Source of the DNA: Eunapius fragilis
Taxonomy: Eukaryota; Porifera; Demospongiae; Spongillida; Spongillidae
Assembly: GCA_963681505.1 (NCBI GenBank)
Contig: OY811971.1
Coordinates: 8,551,991 to 8,615,990 of the forward strand
Direction: 5' to 3'
DNA length: 64,000 bases
Positions 47,166 to 58,076 of this stretch are shown in pieces. Under the pieces are notes generated by a model that saw nothing but the letters and a program-made list of their open reading frames with translations, was not told the DNA's origin and made no database searches. How positions within the stretch are numbered: the first letter of the stretch is position 1; each line of letters begins with the position of its first letter. The translations under genes and the position numbers were made by a program.

Positions 47166-47544
47166 GGGGAATTGTCACTCTTTCCCTATGAGGCACCTTC
47201 TTGCTAAGGCCAGTGTTGCCGCGGCTGACTGAGTTAATCAACTCGCAGACGGTCAGCTAACTAGCTATAATAGGGCTAGGCAATCACGGTTCCGGTCATT
47301 ACCCAGCTGCCAACTCTCCCAATCCTGTATTTATTTTTTTGTTTGCTGACTGCGATGAAACGGTCAATGCTTAGGCCCAACTCACACAGGGTGTTGTCGC
47401 TGGCGATTCCCAGATTTCTTTTCCCCGTAATTTATTAAATTACAAAAAATTATGGACAAAATGCAGGAATCGTTAGCGATATCGCTCCGTGTTTATACGG
47501 CCTAAAATACTGCTAAACGAGCGAGAGGTAGGTTCAGCTACTGT
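47166..47544. repeat. About 385-bp dispersed repeat, copy 2
   Basis: This is the partner of 35638-36024, with the same landmarks and small indels (for example an extra T-rich insertion near 47330). Confidence 0.8.
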
Positions 47545-47768
47545 CCTACAATGGTTTATCCTAATATATGACATTGCATTTGTATCCACTACATTAAATC
47601 ACAATAGCCTGGAAACTCGAACCATAGATATTTTGCTTGAACCCAGCAGAGGCAAAGGTCCACCGAACATTTTTCATTTGGCCTCATCCTTATTATTATT
47701 TAATTTAATTTTCTGTTTGTATCCTGAAAAAGTGTAATTACAATTACCTTTTTTTTACTTAGTGGAGC

Positions 47769-48048
47769 TGTGAGGGATTGTGAACTCAGCGGAGCCCGGG
47801 GAATCGGACGTGTTTATTAGATATTACATCCGCGAGAGTGAACTTGGCTTGTATAGCTAGCCCATAAACTATTGTCTGTAATTGAACTCTAGTTAGGCCT
47901 GGTGCTACTGATTTCATGTTTGTAGTAGTATTTAAAGGCTATGCTATGCTATGCCTGTTATCATGTATTAAGCTATTGACTATAACTTCGGCTATTTTCG
48001 GTGCGCAAGCCTTGCGGAGCTCGTCAGAGAAGACCTAAGTCCGTGACA
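47769..48048 (+). repeat. 5' LTR (280 bp) of the Gmr1-like element
   Basis: It starts TGTGAGGGATTGTG and ends AGTCCGTGACA. It contains the short tandem CTATGCTATGCTATGC and seems identical to 52556-52835, implying very recent insertion. Confidence 0.95.
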
Positions 48049-48138
48049 TTTGGTGGCAGCGGTGGGATCTATCGCAGCGACAGTTGATCGGCGAGACCCA
48101 GACGGCGAGACCTGAGAGTAAGGTTATCCGTGCGGTGT

Positions 48139-51100
48139 ATGTCAACTAGGTCGGGACGTAGCTACAAGGAAAGCGGGAGCGTACAACAAGAGAAAATGAG
48201 CGCAGAAAGTATAGAGGGGTTGATGCGAGTGCTGCTCGAGGATCGGAAGTCTCGAGATGCTCAGTTCGAGGAAGAGAGGCTGAGGCAACAGCGAGTGGCA
48301 GAAGGAGAGATAGCTCTGATGCGCGAGCAAATGGAAATGCTCACGAGGCTCGTTGGAGAGTCTCGGCAAGTGGAGGAGACGAGAACAAATGTTTCGCAAG
48401 GGTCCAAAGAAGGTGAGGCTAAACTTGTGAAATTGACAGTGCAGGACGACATTGAGTCGTACCTGGTTACGTTCGAGAGAGTAATGCGGGCGTACGAGGT
48501 GAAGGAGAACCGGTGGGCGGTAAAGCTGGCTCCACAACTGACAGGCAAGGCACAGCAGGCCTACGCTGCCATGAGGGCAGAGGATGCTGGAACCTATCAG
48601 TTGTTGAAGGAGGCCATCCTACGCCGCTACGATATTTCGGATGAAACGTACCGACAGAGGTTCAGAGAGACGGTGAAGAAAGAAGACGAAACGGTAAGTG
48701 AGCTTGCGGTAAGGTTAGATGACCTTTTGCAGAAATGGACAAAAAACTGCAAAACCGTTGCGGAGGTTCGGGACCTGATGGTCCGTGAGCAGCTATTAAA
48801 TGCGCTACCAAGGGACCTGAAAATTTGGGTGTCAGAACGGAAACCCAAAACGTCAACAGAGGCTGCTGATATGGCTGACAACTATGTGCGGGCCCGAAAA
48901 CAGGAACGAGACCCGGAGGTAAAGCGGGAGAGTCGACGAGAAAACACGGGTATGAAGCCATGGCCAAGAGGTCAGCGAGACAGCGAAAGAAGGAGCGGGC
49001 TGCCGTCGACGGTACCGAGCGAGAGGGGAAAATATACTTCGGGCCGAAAGGAGACACTGGATCGGGAGGGGGTAACATGCTTCAATTGTGGCAAGAAGGG
49101 ACACATATCGAGGCATTGCCCTAATAATATTCTAGTTTGTGCACATGTAGGTTGGAGAAATGGACTTCAACGCTCCGGGACTGTTAACGGTCGCATAGTA
49201 GAGGGTATTATGCTGGATACCGGATGTTCCAGGACTATGGTCCATAGCGACCTGGTTTCCGATGGGCAGATTCGGGAGGGAGAATCTGCTGTGGTTAGAT
49301 GTGCTCATGGGGACACGGCCATGTATCCCATGGCTGATATTTGTGTAGAACTAGACGGCTACACGATAGACACTGTAGCAGCAGTGTCTGACACTCTTCC
49401 TATGGACGTTCTTTTAGGGACAGATGTTCCAGAACTTGGAATGTTACTGAGCCAAGCTTCTGAACGGGCAGAAGTATTTATGGCTACAACTCGAGCACAG
49501 GCCAAAAAGGAGGCAAAGGCCGAGAGAGACAGCCTAGTGAAGGAGCTTCGGTCTGGTGTGCGACCAAATCCTATCTTGCTGGACGAGCCACAAGAGGAGA
49601 CATGGAATTTGGGGGAGGAGCTGGACGACACCATATTTCATGGTGGGAGAGAAAAATTGGTGCAAAGCAGAAGCCAGAAGCGGGAAAGAAGGCGGATACA
49701 CAGAGCAAAGGTATGCTCAGACCCACCTGTATGCATGCAGAATACACAGGATATATCTGCGGAGGAGCTGAGAATACTCCAAGAAACAGATCCTACGCTT
49801 GGAGTCGTACGGAAGGCTGTGGACAAAAAGGAGAGTACAAGCGGGGTTAGTTTTGTAATAAAGGATGGGCTTATGTACCGTGTGGTGGTGATGCTGTTGG
49901 GAGGAGATTCTGAACCATATGCAAGGGATCAGCTAGTGCTACCTAGTCAGTGTCGAAGTGTTGTTATGGAGCTTGCTCACAGCATTCCATTGGCAGGACA
50001 TTTAGGCAAAAATAAGACCACTGATCGGGTACTACAGAGATTCTACTGGCCGACCCTGCGTAAGGACGTAGCAGATTTCTGTAAAAGGTGTGAAACTTGC
50101 CAGAAGACGTCCCGAGTCAAGCCTCAACACGCACCCCTAATACCGCTACCAATTGTGGAGGAGCCATTCCAGAGAATCGCAATGGATATTGTTGGCCCGT
50201 TGCCCAGGAGTAGCTCAGGTAATCGGTACATACTAGTAGTTTGTGACTACGCCACAAGATACCAGGAGGCAATGCCAATGCGGGCGGTGGATGCGGAAGC
50301 AGTGGCAGAGGAACTGGTAAAGATGTTTACAAGAGTGGGTATTCCCCGAGAAATTCTGACCGATCAGGGGTCCAACTTTACCAGCCAACTACTAGCTGAA
50401 CTGTACAGGCTGCTGCACATTCGTCCCATTCGTACCAGCCCTTACCATCCGCAGATGGATGGGTTGGTCGAGCGCTTTAATCAGACGCTGAAGTCCATGC
50501 TAAGGAAGGTTGCCACACAGGAGGGAGAAGCCTGGGATAAGTTGATTCCATATGTGCTTTTCGCTTATCGTGAGGTTCCTCAGAGCTCCACAGGTTTCTC
50601 TCCATTTGAGTTACTCTATGGCAGGGAAGTCCGAGGACCTTTAGATGTGCTGCAAGAGTCCTGGGTGGCTAAGGAAAAGAGCAGCGAAAATGTGGTGTCA
50701 CACATAATGTCTATCCGGGAGAAGATGGCGGAGATGACAACGATCGTTCGAGAGAGCCTCGAGAAGGCGCAAGCCTCACAGAAGAGCTGGTATGACCAGA
50801 ATGCGCGGATGAGGACTCTCAACGAAGGTGCCATGGTATTGGTTTTGTTACCTACGTCATCAAGTGCGCTGACAGCACAGTGGCAGGGGCCCTATAAGGT
50901 GGTGAAACAGGTTGGAAAGGTTAACTACCTAATTGACATGCACGATCGGCGGAAGAGAAAGAGGGTATTCCATATTAATATGTTGCGGGAGTTCCTTTCC
51001 AACAGCAGTGCAGTCTGCACGAGTTACTGGTCTGAAAACTTGGATGTGGATGAAGATGACGAGATACCAGTATGGAATGGCTCAAGAGCGGGCACTGGAG

Positions 51101-52188
51101 CAGAAGATAGTCCACAATTTGGACCACATCTGACAAAGGCACAAAGAGATGAGTTGGATGCTTTGCTTTGCGAATTGTCAGCAGTGATGAGTAACTCACC
51201 CGGGAAAACAAACTGGACGGAACATCGCATTGAAACGGGGTCGGCAAGGTCTGTAAGGTTACCTCCATACCGCATTCCCCATGCTTATAGGGAAAAAGTT
51301 GAAATGGAGATCCAGGAGATGCTAGAAGGAGGGATAATCACACCTTCAAATAGTGAATGGAGTTCTCCAGTCGTCCTCGTGAAGAAGAAGGACGGGTCGT
51401 TGAGGCTGTGCGTGGATTATCGAAGACTGAACAGTGTTTCCGAATCAGACGCGTACCCAATGCCCCGCATTGATGACCTCATTGACAGACTGGGAGAAGC
51501 AAGATTTATTTCTACTCTAGACCTAACTCGAGGGTACTGGCAAGTACCAGTCGCGGAGGAGGCGCGTCACAAGACGGCATTTGCAACGCCATTTGGATTG
51601 TACGAATTTACAGTCATGCCGTTCGGATTACAGGGGGCACCGGCGACCTTTCAGCGTCTAATGGACAGGATCGTGAAAGGGTGTGAAAGCTTCACTGCAG
51701 CCTACCTGGATGACTTGATTATATTCAGTACGTCTTGGAGTGACCACGTAAGTCATGTTCGTACAATACTGCAAAAGTTACTGGGGGCAGGGCTCACTGC
51801 AAAGCCTAATAAATGCCAGTTTGCAATGGCGGAGTGCACTTATCTGGGTCATATTGTGGGTAGTGGTACTGTGAAATCCCAACAGTCTAAGGTGCAGGCA
51901 GTTGAATCCTTTGGTACACCAAGGACCAAGACTCAAGTCCGTGCGTTTTTGGGTTTGACTGGTTATTACAGAAGATTTGTACATAACTACGCCACCTTAG
52001 CGTCCCCCTTAACGGATTTGACCCGAAAGTCGGCACCCGAGCAAGTGGAATGGACTGCGGAATGTGACAGAGCCTTTCGTCAACTGAAGACGCAGCTATG
52101 TTGCTACCCTGTCTTACGCAGCCCCGATTTTAATAAAGAGTTTGTATTGCAAACTGATGCATCCAATAGGGGGATTGGAGCTGTCTGA
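48139..52188 (+). CDS. Gag-protease-integrase-RT polyprotein, ending in RNase H by a frameshift
   Basis: One frame of 1,349 codons from the ATG at 48139. Residues about 1-300 are Gag, with a charged coiled-coil-like start (EERLRQQR). Residues 314-327 are a CCHC knuckle. The protease Asp of LDTGCS is at 360. The integrase zinc module has His 614 and 621 and Cys 651 and 654. The integrase core has Asp 683, Asp 742 and Glu 778 (35 residues between the last two). A GPY-type module (WQGPYKVV) follows, then the RT with LDLTRGYWQ and YLDD at 1189-1192. The RNase H begins with QTDASNRGIGAV (Asp 1340) and meets a stop at 52186-52188. The frame would be recovered downstream only by a shift of one base. 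Domain order is IN before RT. Confidence 0.93.
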   Translation: MSTRSGRSYKESGSVQQEKMSAESIEGLMRVLLEDRKSRDAQFEEERLRQQRVAEGEIALMREQMEMLTRLVGESRQVEETRTNVSQGSKEGEAKLVKLTVQDDIESYLVTFERVMRAYEVKENRWAVKLAPQLTGKAQQAYAAMRAEDAGTYQLLKEAILRRYDISDETYRQRFRETVKKEDETVSELAVRLDDLLQKWTKNCKTVAEVRDLMVREQLLNALPRDLKIWVSERKPKTSTEAADMADNYVRARKQERDPEVKRESRRENTGMKPWPRGQRDSERRSGLPSTVPSERGKYTSGRKETLDREGVTCFNCGKKGHISRHCPNNILVCAHVGWRNGLQRSGTVNGRIVEGIMLDTGCSRTMVHSDLVSDGQIREGESAVVRCAHGDTAMYPMADICVELDGYTIDTVAAVSDTLPMDVLLGTDVPELGMLLSQASERAEVFMATTRAQAKKEAKAERDSLVKELRSGVRPNPILLDEPQEETWNLGEELDDTIFHGGREKLVQSRSQKRERRRIHRAKVCSDPPVCMQNTQDISAEELRILQETDPTLGVVRKAVDKKESTSGVSFVIKDGLMYRVVVMLLGGDSEPYARDQLVLPSQCRSVVMELAHSIPLAGHLGKNKTTDRVLQRFYWPTLRKDVADFCKRCETCQKTSRVKPQHAPLIPLPIVEEPFQRIAMDIVGPLPRSSSGNRYILVVCDYATRYQEAMPMRAVDAEAVAEELVKMFTRVGIPREILTDQGSNFTSQLLAELYRLLHIRPIRTSPYHPQMDGLVERFNQTLKSMLRKVATQEGEAWDKLIPYVLFAYREVPQSSTGFSPFELLYGREVRGPLDVLQESWVAKEKSSENVVSHIMSIREKMAEMTTIVRESLEKAQASQKSWYDQNARMRTLNEGAMVLVLLPTSSSALTAQWQGPYKVVKQVGKVNYLIDMHDRRKRKRVFHINMLREFLSNSSAVCTSYWSENLDVDEDDEIPVWNGSRAGTGAEDSPQFGPHLTKAQRDELDALLCELSAVMSNSPGKTNWTEHRIETGSARSVRLPPYRIPHAYREKVEMEIQEMLEGGIITPSNSEWSSPVVLVKKKDGSLRLCVDYRRLNSVSESDAYPMPRIDDLIDRLGEARFISTLDLTRGYWQVPVAEEARHKTAFATPFGLYEFTVMPFGLQGAPATFQRLMDRIVKGCESFTAAYLDDLIIFSTSWSDHVSHVRTILQKLLGAGLTAKPNKCQFAMAECTYLGHIVGSGTVKSQQSKVQAVESFGTPRTKTQVRAFLGLTGYYRRFVHNYATLASPLTDLTRKSAPEQVEWTAECDRAFRQLKTQLCCYPVLRSPDFNKEFVLQTDASNRGIGAV

Positions 52189-52607
52189 GTCAAAGGGATG
52201 CAGCTGGTGGAGAAAATCCTATCGCCTACTTCAGCAAAAAGCTGCTGCCGCGCGAAGAATGATATTCTACCATCGAGAAGGAGTGTCTTGCCATCAAACT
52301 GGGCATGGAGGCGTTCAGGACCTACCTTCTCGGGCGCCATTTCAGCGTGGAAACGGACCACAGATCGCTAGTGTGGATGGATAAGCTTAAAGATCACAAT
52401 TCTCGCCTTACTCGCTGGAGTCTTTCGTTGCAGCCATACAATTTTTCTGTTGCTCACAGAACGGGAGCTTCTAACGGGAATGCTGACGCTCTGTCTAGGT
52501 TGACGTGGCCTGAAGACGCAGCAAGTGACATTGCTGCAGGAGAAGAAGAGAGGGATGTGAGGGATTGTGAACTCAGCGGAGCCCGGGGAATCGGACGTGT
52601 TTATTAG
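52189..52607 (+). pseudogene. Remainder of the RNase H domain, out of frame
   Basis: Beyond the frameshift, a second frame reads NPIAYFSKKLLPR, a TGA at about 52260, then ECLAIKLGMEAFRTYLLGRH, ETDHRSLVWM and NGNADALSRL, the usual RNase H tail of Ty3 polyproteins, running into the 3' LTR. Two separate lesions (one-base loss near 52180, nonsense codon near 52260) lie in 80 bases, while the other 4 kb is open. Confidence 0.85.
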
Positions 52608-52835
52608 ATATTACATCCGCGAGAGTGAACTTGGCTTGTATAGCTAGCCCATAAACTATTGTCTGTAATTGAACTCTAGTTAGGCCTGGTGCTACTGATT
52701 TCATGTTTGTAGTAGTATTTAAAGGCTATGCTATGCTATGCCTGTTATCATGTATTAAGCTATTGACTATAACTTCGGCTATTTTCGGTGCGCAAGCCTT
52801 GCGGAGCTCGTCAGAGAAGACCTAAGTCCGTGACA
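52556..52835 (+). repeat. 3' LTR (280 bp) of the Gmr1-like element
   Basis: It has the same 280-bp sequence as the 5' LTR, is followed by GGAGC and is preceded by a purine-rich tract. Confidence 0.95.
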
Positions 52836-52840
52836 GGAGC

Positions 52841-53798
52841 GCAAGTGATTGCCTGCATGTCCAATACTGTATGTTTGGATTGGGTGTGTGTCGCAAAAAA
52901 ATTCACGCGCAAAGCGCGCACCCCTCACTCATCGATTATTCTGCAGTATGATGAAGACATTAATAAAACAGGTCAGCCAAGCCACTATTAGTGGCAATGG
53001 AGCGATGGAGAACAGTTTTACGTTGTAGCTGTGTCACAAGACTGTATACATTTAGAGAACAAAAATACTCATCCCCATCGTCCATACCCAGTCCCATCTA
53101 AAATTTCTCCTCAGTTGTCTTCTTATTCTTCTTCTTCCTTCGGGATAGCATACATGTAACCATAGATATGATGTAACTCACGACACAAACGTTAGCAAAA
53201 GCACGTCAAGTGTACAAATCACTTCAGGACATGGCATGGCCATAACTAGAATAAATCGACGTACAGTAGTGGTGCAGTATGAGTGGTAATACAGAGGTTT
53301 GAATTTGAAACTCTGGAAATACTATTTAAGAACGAAACCATCAATTTTAGCTTGCTTATATAAGTAAGTGTCATGCACCGGTTACGTTTACAAGTAAGTT
53401 TGTACTGATCAATCTATGATTAAGCTCCTGCCAACCAATCTACATGGCTCTAACTATAACAACCAGAATCAGAAAATACATGATAGGGTCATTGCGGGTT
53501 ACGGGGTTTAATTGCTTAAGAAACGTCTATACATAACAATAATTACGAGCAAAGTCACATCAAACTATCACCCACATACATGTACAATGGTGTTGCATCA
53601 TAGTGCAAACCACAAAGAAAGGCCTTCTGTAAGCAAAAACGCCCCCCGCCCATCCCCCCCCCCCGCCCCCCCCCCCGCCCCTGTTTACATACACATTGCT
53701 AAACATGGTTAAAGTTAAATCAGTTACAGTTTATCAGTGGTAGATGTACATGTATGCACATCTTAACATGATATCACTGATATCAATACTGCACTCAA
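52841..53798. other. No gene seen
   Basis: This is the right flank of the insertion, then ankyrin-intron-like sequence from about 53410 (CATACATGTACAATG, AAGGCCTTCTGTAAGC, a C-rich run at 53641-53682). It resembles 42.2-42.4 and 57.8-57.95 kb in order. Confidence 0.45.
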
Positions 53799-53897
53799 CG
53801 TACACTGAAGGTTGGCCTGGGCACCTATATCCAATAGAAGCTTCACACACTCAACATGCCCCCCACCTGATGCCTCCATCAGTGGGGTACGTCCAGA
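53799..53897 (-). pseudogene. Ankyrin exon, type A (copy A4) with damaged donor
   Basis: The 99-bp block with SGRTPLMEASGGGH and VECVKLLLDIGAQANLQ is present. The donor that reads AAG|GTGAGT in other copies is ACGTTGAGT here, so normal phase-0 splicing is lost. About 11 bases of the usual upstream intron sequence are also missing. Confidence 0.65.
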
Positions 53898-54254
53898 CTG
53901 TAAAGATCACAGGGAGTACCACCAATGTCACATACAATAAACCACACAACCCCATTACTATACACAGAGGGTCAGTACACAAGGACACAACACACATGAT
54001 GGTTCAATAAAGAACAAACTTTATGTTATAGGATATCTTTATGACCATTTTCATGCACACACAACATTTAATGTGGAGTATTGTTGTACATATATCACCA
54101 CGCACTTCTGCCCCACAAAAAAAAGATTAATGAATGCCCCCGTCTATATCTGTATACACCTCCACCTCTCTTCCACCTGGGCACACCCCCGCTAATATCT
54201 TCCCTTTGATGACGTGCTATAACGAAGAGGTGTAATTTTAAAAAGATGTCTTAC

Positions 54255-54356
54255 CTCATCAGTAGCATCAATGCTCAACAAGCCCCGATCAAGGAGTGCA
54301 ATCACCTCCTTTGTGCTGCCACCTCCTGCTGCCTTAAGTAGTTTCCTTTCAAGAAC
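54255..54356 (-). CDS. Ankyrin exon, type C (copy C2)
   Basis: A 102-bp, phase 0/0 exon with VLERKLLKAAGGGSTKEVIA and LLDRGLLSIDATDE. It is identical to C1 at 56808-56909 as far as I can see. Confidence 0.78.
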
Positions 54357-54457
54357 CTATGGTGATGGAACACACACATGGATAGTGGGCGTGGTCCATT
54401 CTTGTACATGTATGTATATTCATATAGTAGCATGCAATACAGACATACTGTATGTAC

Positions 54458-54607
54458 CTGCCTGACTGTAAGTCCTTCATTGTTCTTGATGCTGACATCA
54501 ATACCAGGATGGGACAGGAGTGCTCTTACACAGTTGGCCCTTCTCCCCTTGGTATGCTGATTATATTTAACATCCCTGGCAGCCACATGTAGGGCAGTAT
54601 TACCATC
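54458..54607 (-). CDS. Ankyrin exon, type B (copy B2)
   Basis: A 150-bp, phase 0/0 exon with DGNTALHVAARDVKYN, GRRANCVRALLSHPGIDVSI and NNEGLTVRQ, donor CAG|GTACAT. It combines features of B3 (DVKYNQHTK) and B4 (GRR, VSI), which suggests exchange between copies. Confidence 0.8.
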
Positions 54608-55310
54608 CTGGTGGGTGAACAATGACCTCATTGTCAATGACTACAATGTCTCTGGTACATGTACATGCTCACTCCATACAAGTACAACAGCAACCATCCT
54701 CTGATTCACTGCATACTAAAATTACATCACACATCAACAATCACTACACACACCCCTATCTTGCCACAAGTGATTAAAAAACAATGAAAACAAGTTCTTT
54801 CCTCTCGTATGGTACAAATGCACATCCAGGTTGGGTCAAAAGGATCAACTTTACCATGACATTGTCCAATCTTGTTCATCACTTACTACTTTGATGATAT
54901 CATGTTAAGATGTGCATACATAAATTTTGGTGTCCATGTTACTAACTACTGATAAACTGTAACTGATTTAATTATAATGTAAACAGGAGGTGAGGAGGTG
55001 GAAGTTGTGCTGACAGGAAGGCTAATATTCTTTGTTGCGTGCACTAGAAAGCAACACCATGGGTGCTGGTTAGATATGAATATTTTAAAACATTAAAACA
55101 ACATACTTATGGGTATGTTATTGCATGTGGTACATACATTTGGCCCTGGCTGCCCCCCTTTCCTCCTTTCGTTTACATACATGGAAGCATTGCCAAACAT
55201 GGTTAAATTAAATCAGTTACAGTTTATCAGTGGTTAGTAACATAGATGTACATGTACATTGTATAGGCATCTTAACATGATATCACTGATATCAATAAAA
55301 CTGCACTCAC

Positions 55311-55409
55311 ATTACTTTGATGGTTGGCCTGGGCACCTCTATCCAATAGAAGCTTCACACACTCAACATGCCCCCTACCTGATGCCTCCATCAGTGGGGT
55401 ACGTCCAGA
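55311..55409 (-). CDS. Ankyrin exon, type A (copy A3)
   Basis: A 99-bp, phase 0/0 exon with SGRTPLMEASGRGH and VECVKLLLDRGAQANHQSN. The last exon base is T (AAT|GTGAGT) where other copies have G, so the donor is slightly weaker. Confidence 0.78.
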
Positions 55410-55861
55410 CTGTAAAGATAAGTGCATATCACAGGGAGTACCACCAATGTCACATACAAAAAACCACACAACCCCAACTCTCCATTACTATACACAGAGG
55501 GTCAGTACACAAGGACACAACACACATGATGGTCCAATAAAGAACAAACCTAACACACAGTTACAGACCACAGCTAGGTCCCATGGTGGGAATGTGTCCG
55601 GTGTGGCTTCATAGTGAACACTGTGAGGGACTGGTACCTATGCACATGTAAGGCCTCAGTGTGCGTTGTGTTGTCTACCTCTTAGTACTAGTGGTGCAAA
55701 ACAATCAACGCACCGCCCCCCCTTTAAGTTTACATAAGCATTGCCAAACATGGTAAAATTAAATCAGTTACAGTTTATCAGTGGTTAGTAACATAGATGT
55801 ACATGTACATTGTATAGGCATCTTAACATGCAATCACTGATAACAATAAAACTGCACTCAC

Positions 55862-55960
55862 CTTAATTTGATGGTTGGCCTGGGCACCTCTATCCAATAG
55901 AAGCTTCACACACTCAACATGCCCCCCACCTGATGCCACCATCAGTGGGGTGCATCCATT
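55862..55960 (-). CDS. Ankyrin exon, type A (copy A2)
   Basis: A 99-bp, phase 0/0 exon with NGCTPLMVASGGGH and VECVKLLLDRGAQANHQIK, with intact splice sites. It is adjacent to A3 without B or C between, so A exons occur in runs of two. Confidence 0.8.
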
Positions 55961-56807
55961 CTGTAAAGATAAGTGCACATCACAGAGAGTACCACCAATG
56001 TCACATACAAAAAACCACACAACCCCATTACTATACACAGAGGGTCAGTACAAGGACACAACACACATGATGGTTCAATAAAGAACAAACCTAACAGACA
56101 GTACAGACCACAGCTAGGTCCCATGGTGGGTATGTGTCAGGTGAGGCTGCATAGTGAACATTGTGAGGGACTGGTACCTACATGTATGCATGCACATGTA
56201 AGGTGTGTTGTGATATCTACCTCTTAGAACCAGTGGTTACAAAACAATGCCCACATGTACAACCAATATTTCCTCTACAACATGTATAAGTGTGAGGTCA
56301 ATGTATCATTAAATGAGTACCTTGAGCTGGAGATTTAATATAAAGAACTGACTCTCTTAGAAATTGCCAAATCGGACGCTACAGTATGTGTACACATCTG
56401 AAGAATTCATACATATTTCCCCTAAAGCTACATGTACCCGACCTAAAGCCGGGGTATTTCATGTTAAATGTATGCAAGTTTATACACGTTTGTCTGGAAC
56501 TTATTTTATGAGGAGGGGGTCATGAGAGATTTGTAAATACAAAAGTTCACCTCCTTGAGTTCAGCCATTGTGGAGATGTTATAGGATATCTTTGAGACCA
56601 TTTTCATGTACACACAACATTTAATGTGGAGTATTGTTGTACATATATCACCACGCACTTCTGCCCCACAAAAAAAAGATTAATGAATGCCCCCGTCTAT
56701 ATCTGTATACACCTCCACCTCTCTTCCACCTGGGCACACCCCCGCTAATATCTTCCCTTTGATGACGTGCTATAACGAAGAGGTGTAATTTTAAAAAGAT
56801 GTCTTAC

Positions 56808-56909
56808 CTCATCAGTAGCATCAATGCTCAACAAGCCCCGATCAAGGAGTGCAATCACCTCCTTTGTGCTGCCACCTCCTGCTGCCTTAAGTAGTTTCCT
56901 TTCAAGAAC
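56808..56909 (-). CDS. Ankyrin exon, type C (copy C1)
   Basis: A 102-bp, phase 0/0 exon with the same reading as C2. It is unlike its positional partner C3 in the segmental duplication, pointing to local gene conversion. Confidence 0.78.
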
Positions 56910-57010
56910 CTATGGTGATGGAACACACACATGGATAGTGGGCGTGGTCCATTCTTGTACATGTATGTATATTCATATAGTAGCATGCAATACAGACATA
57001 CTGTATGTAC

Positions 57011-57160
57011 CTGCCTGACTGTAAGTCCTTCATTGTTCTTAATGTTGATATCAATACCAGGATGGGACAGGAGTGCTCTTACACAGTTGACCCTACTCTC
57101 CTTGGTATGCTGATTATATTTATCATCCCTGGCAGCCAAATGTAGAGCAGTATTACCATC
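57011..57160 (-). CDS. Ankyrin exon, type B (copy B1)
   Basis: A 150-bp, phase 0/0 exon with DGNTALHLAARDDKYNQHTK, RVNCVRALLSHPGIDINIK and NNEGLTVRQ. It lacks the 6-bp insertion of B3. Confidence 0.8.
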
Positions 57161-58076
57161 CTGGTGGGTGAAGAATGACCTCATTGTCAATGACTACAAT
57201 GTCTCTGGTACATGTACATGCTCACTCCATGCAAGTACAACAGCAAACATCCTCTGATTCACTGTACACTAAAAATACATCAAACATTAACAATCACTAA
57301 ACACACCCCTCACCACAAGTGAAACAAGTTCTTTCCTGTTGTATAGTACAAATGTATTGCATACACAAAATATAATGTATGCACATCCAGGCTGGGTAAA
57401 GTCATCAGAGGGATTAACTTTTACCATGACATTGTCCAATCTTGTTCATCACTTACTACTTTGATGATATCATGTTAAGATGTGCATACATAAATTTTGG
57501 TGTCCATGTTACTAACTACATAAAATTAACTGATTTAATTCTTATGTAAACAGGAGGTGAGGCAGTGGGAGTTGTGCTGACAGGAGGGCTAATATTCTTT
57601 GTGGTATGCACTAGAACATCATGGGTGCTGGTTAGATATGAATATTAAAACAACTTATTGCATGTGGTACATTCAATTGGCCCTGACTGGAAGTTTCATA
57701 AGCTCCTCCAACAAATCTACATGAACATTATGCTCTAACTATAAGAAACCAGAATCAGATATTTCATGATAGGGACACTGCGGGCTACGGGGGTTTAAAT
57801 GCTTAAGGAACTTTTACTTAGCAATAATTACGTCCAACCATCACCCACATACATGTACAATGTATCAAATGGTGATGCATTATAGTGCACACCAAAGAGA
57901 ATAGCCTTCTGTAAGCCCCCCCCCCCTCCCCCCAGTATACATAAGCATTACAAAACTGGTAAAATTAAATCAGTTACAGTTTATCAGTGGTTAGTAACAT
58001 ACATGTACATGTACATGTACATTGTATACATGTAGGCATTTAAACATGATACCACTGATATCAATACTGCACTCAC

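Larger units (their letters stand above)
47769..52835 (+). mobile_element. Ty3-related LTR retrotransposon with integrase before RT (Gmr1-like)
   Basis: The element is 5,067 bp with 280-bp LTRs at both ends that look identical, bounded by the 5-bp target duplication GGAGC (47764-47768 and 52836-52840). A TGG-starting primer-site candidate lies 2 bp inside the 5' LTR (48051), and an 18-base purine tract lies directly before the 3' LTR (52538-52555). The internal order is Gag, protease, integrase, RT, RNase H: the Ty1/copia order, but with Ty3/gypsy-type sequences. That combination is known for Gmr1-type elements of the Ty3 group. The terminal RNase H is broken, so this copy as read cannot make a full polyprotein. 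Confidence 0.95.
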
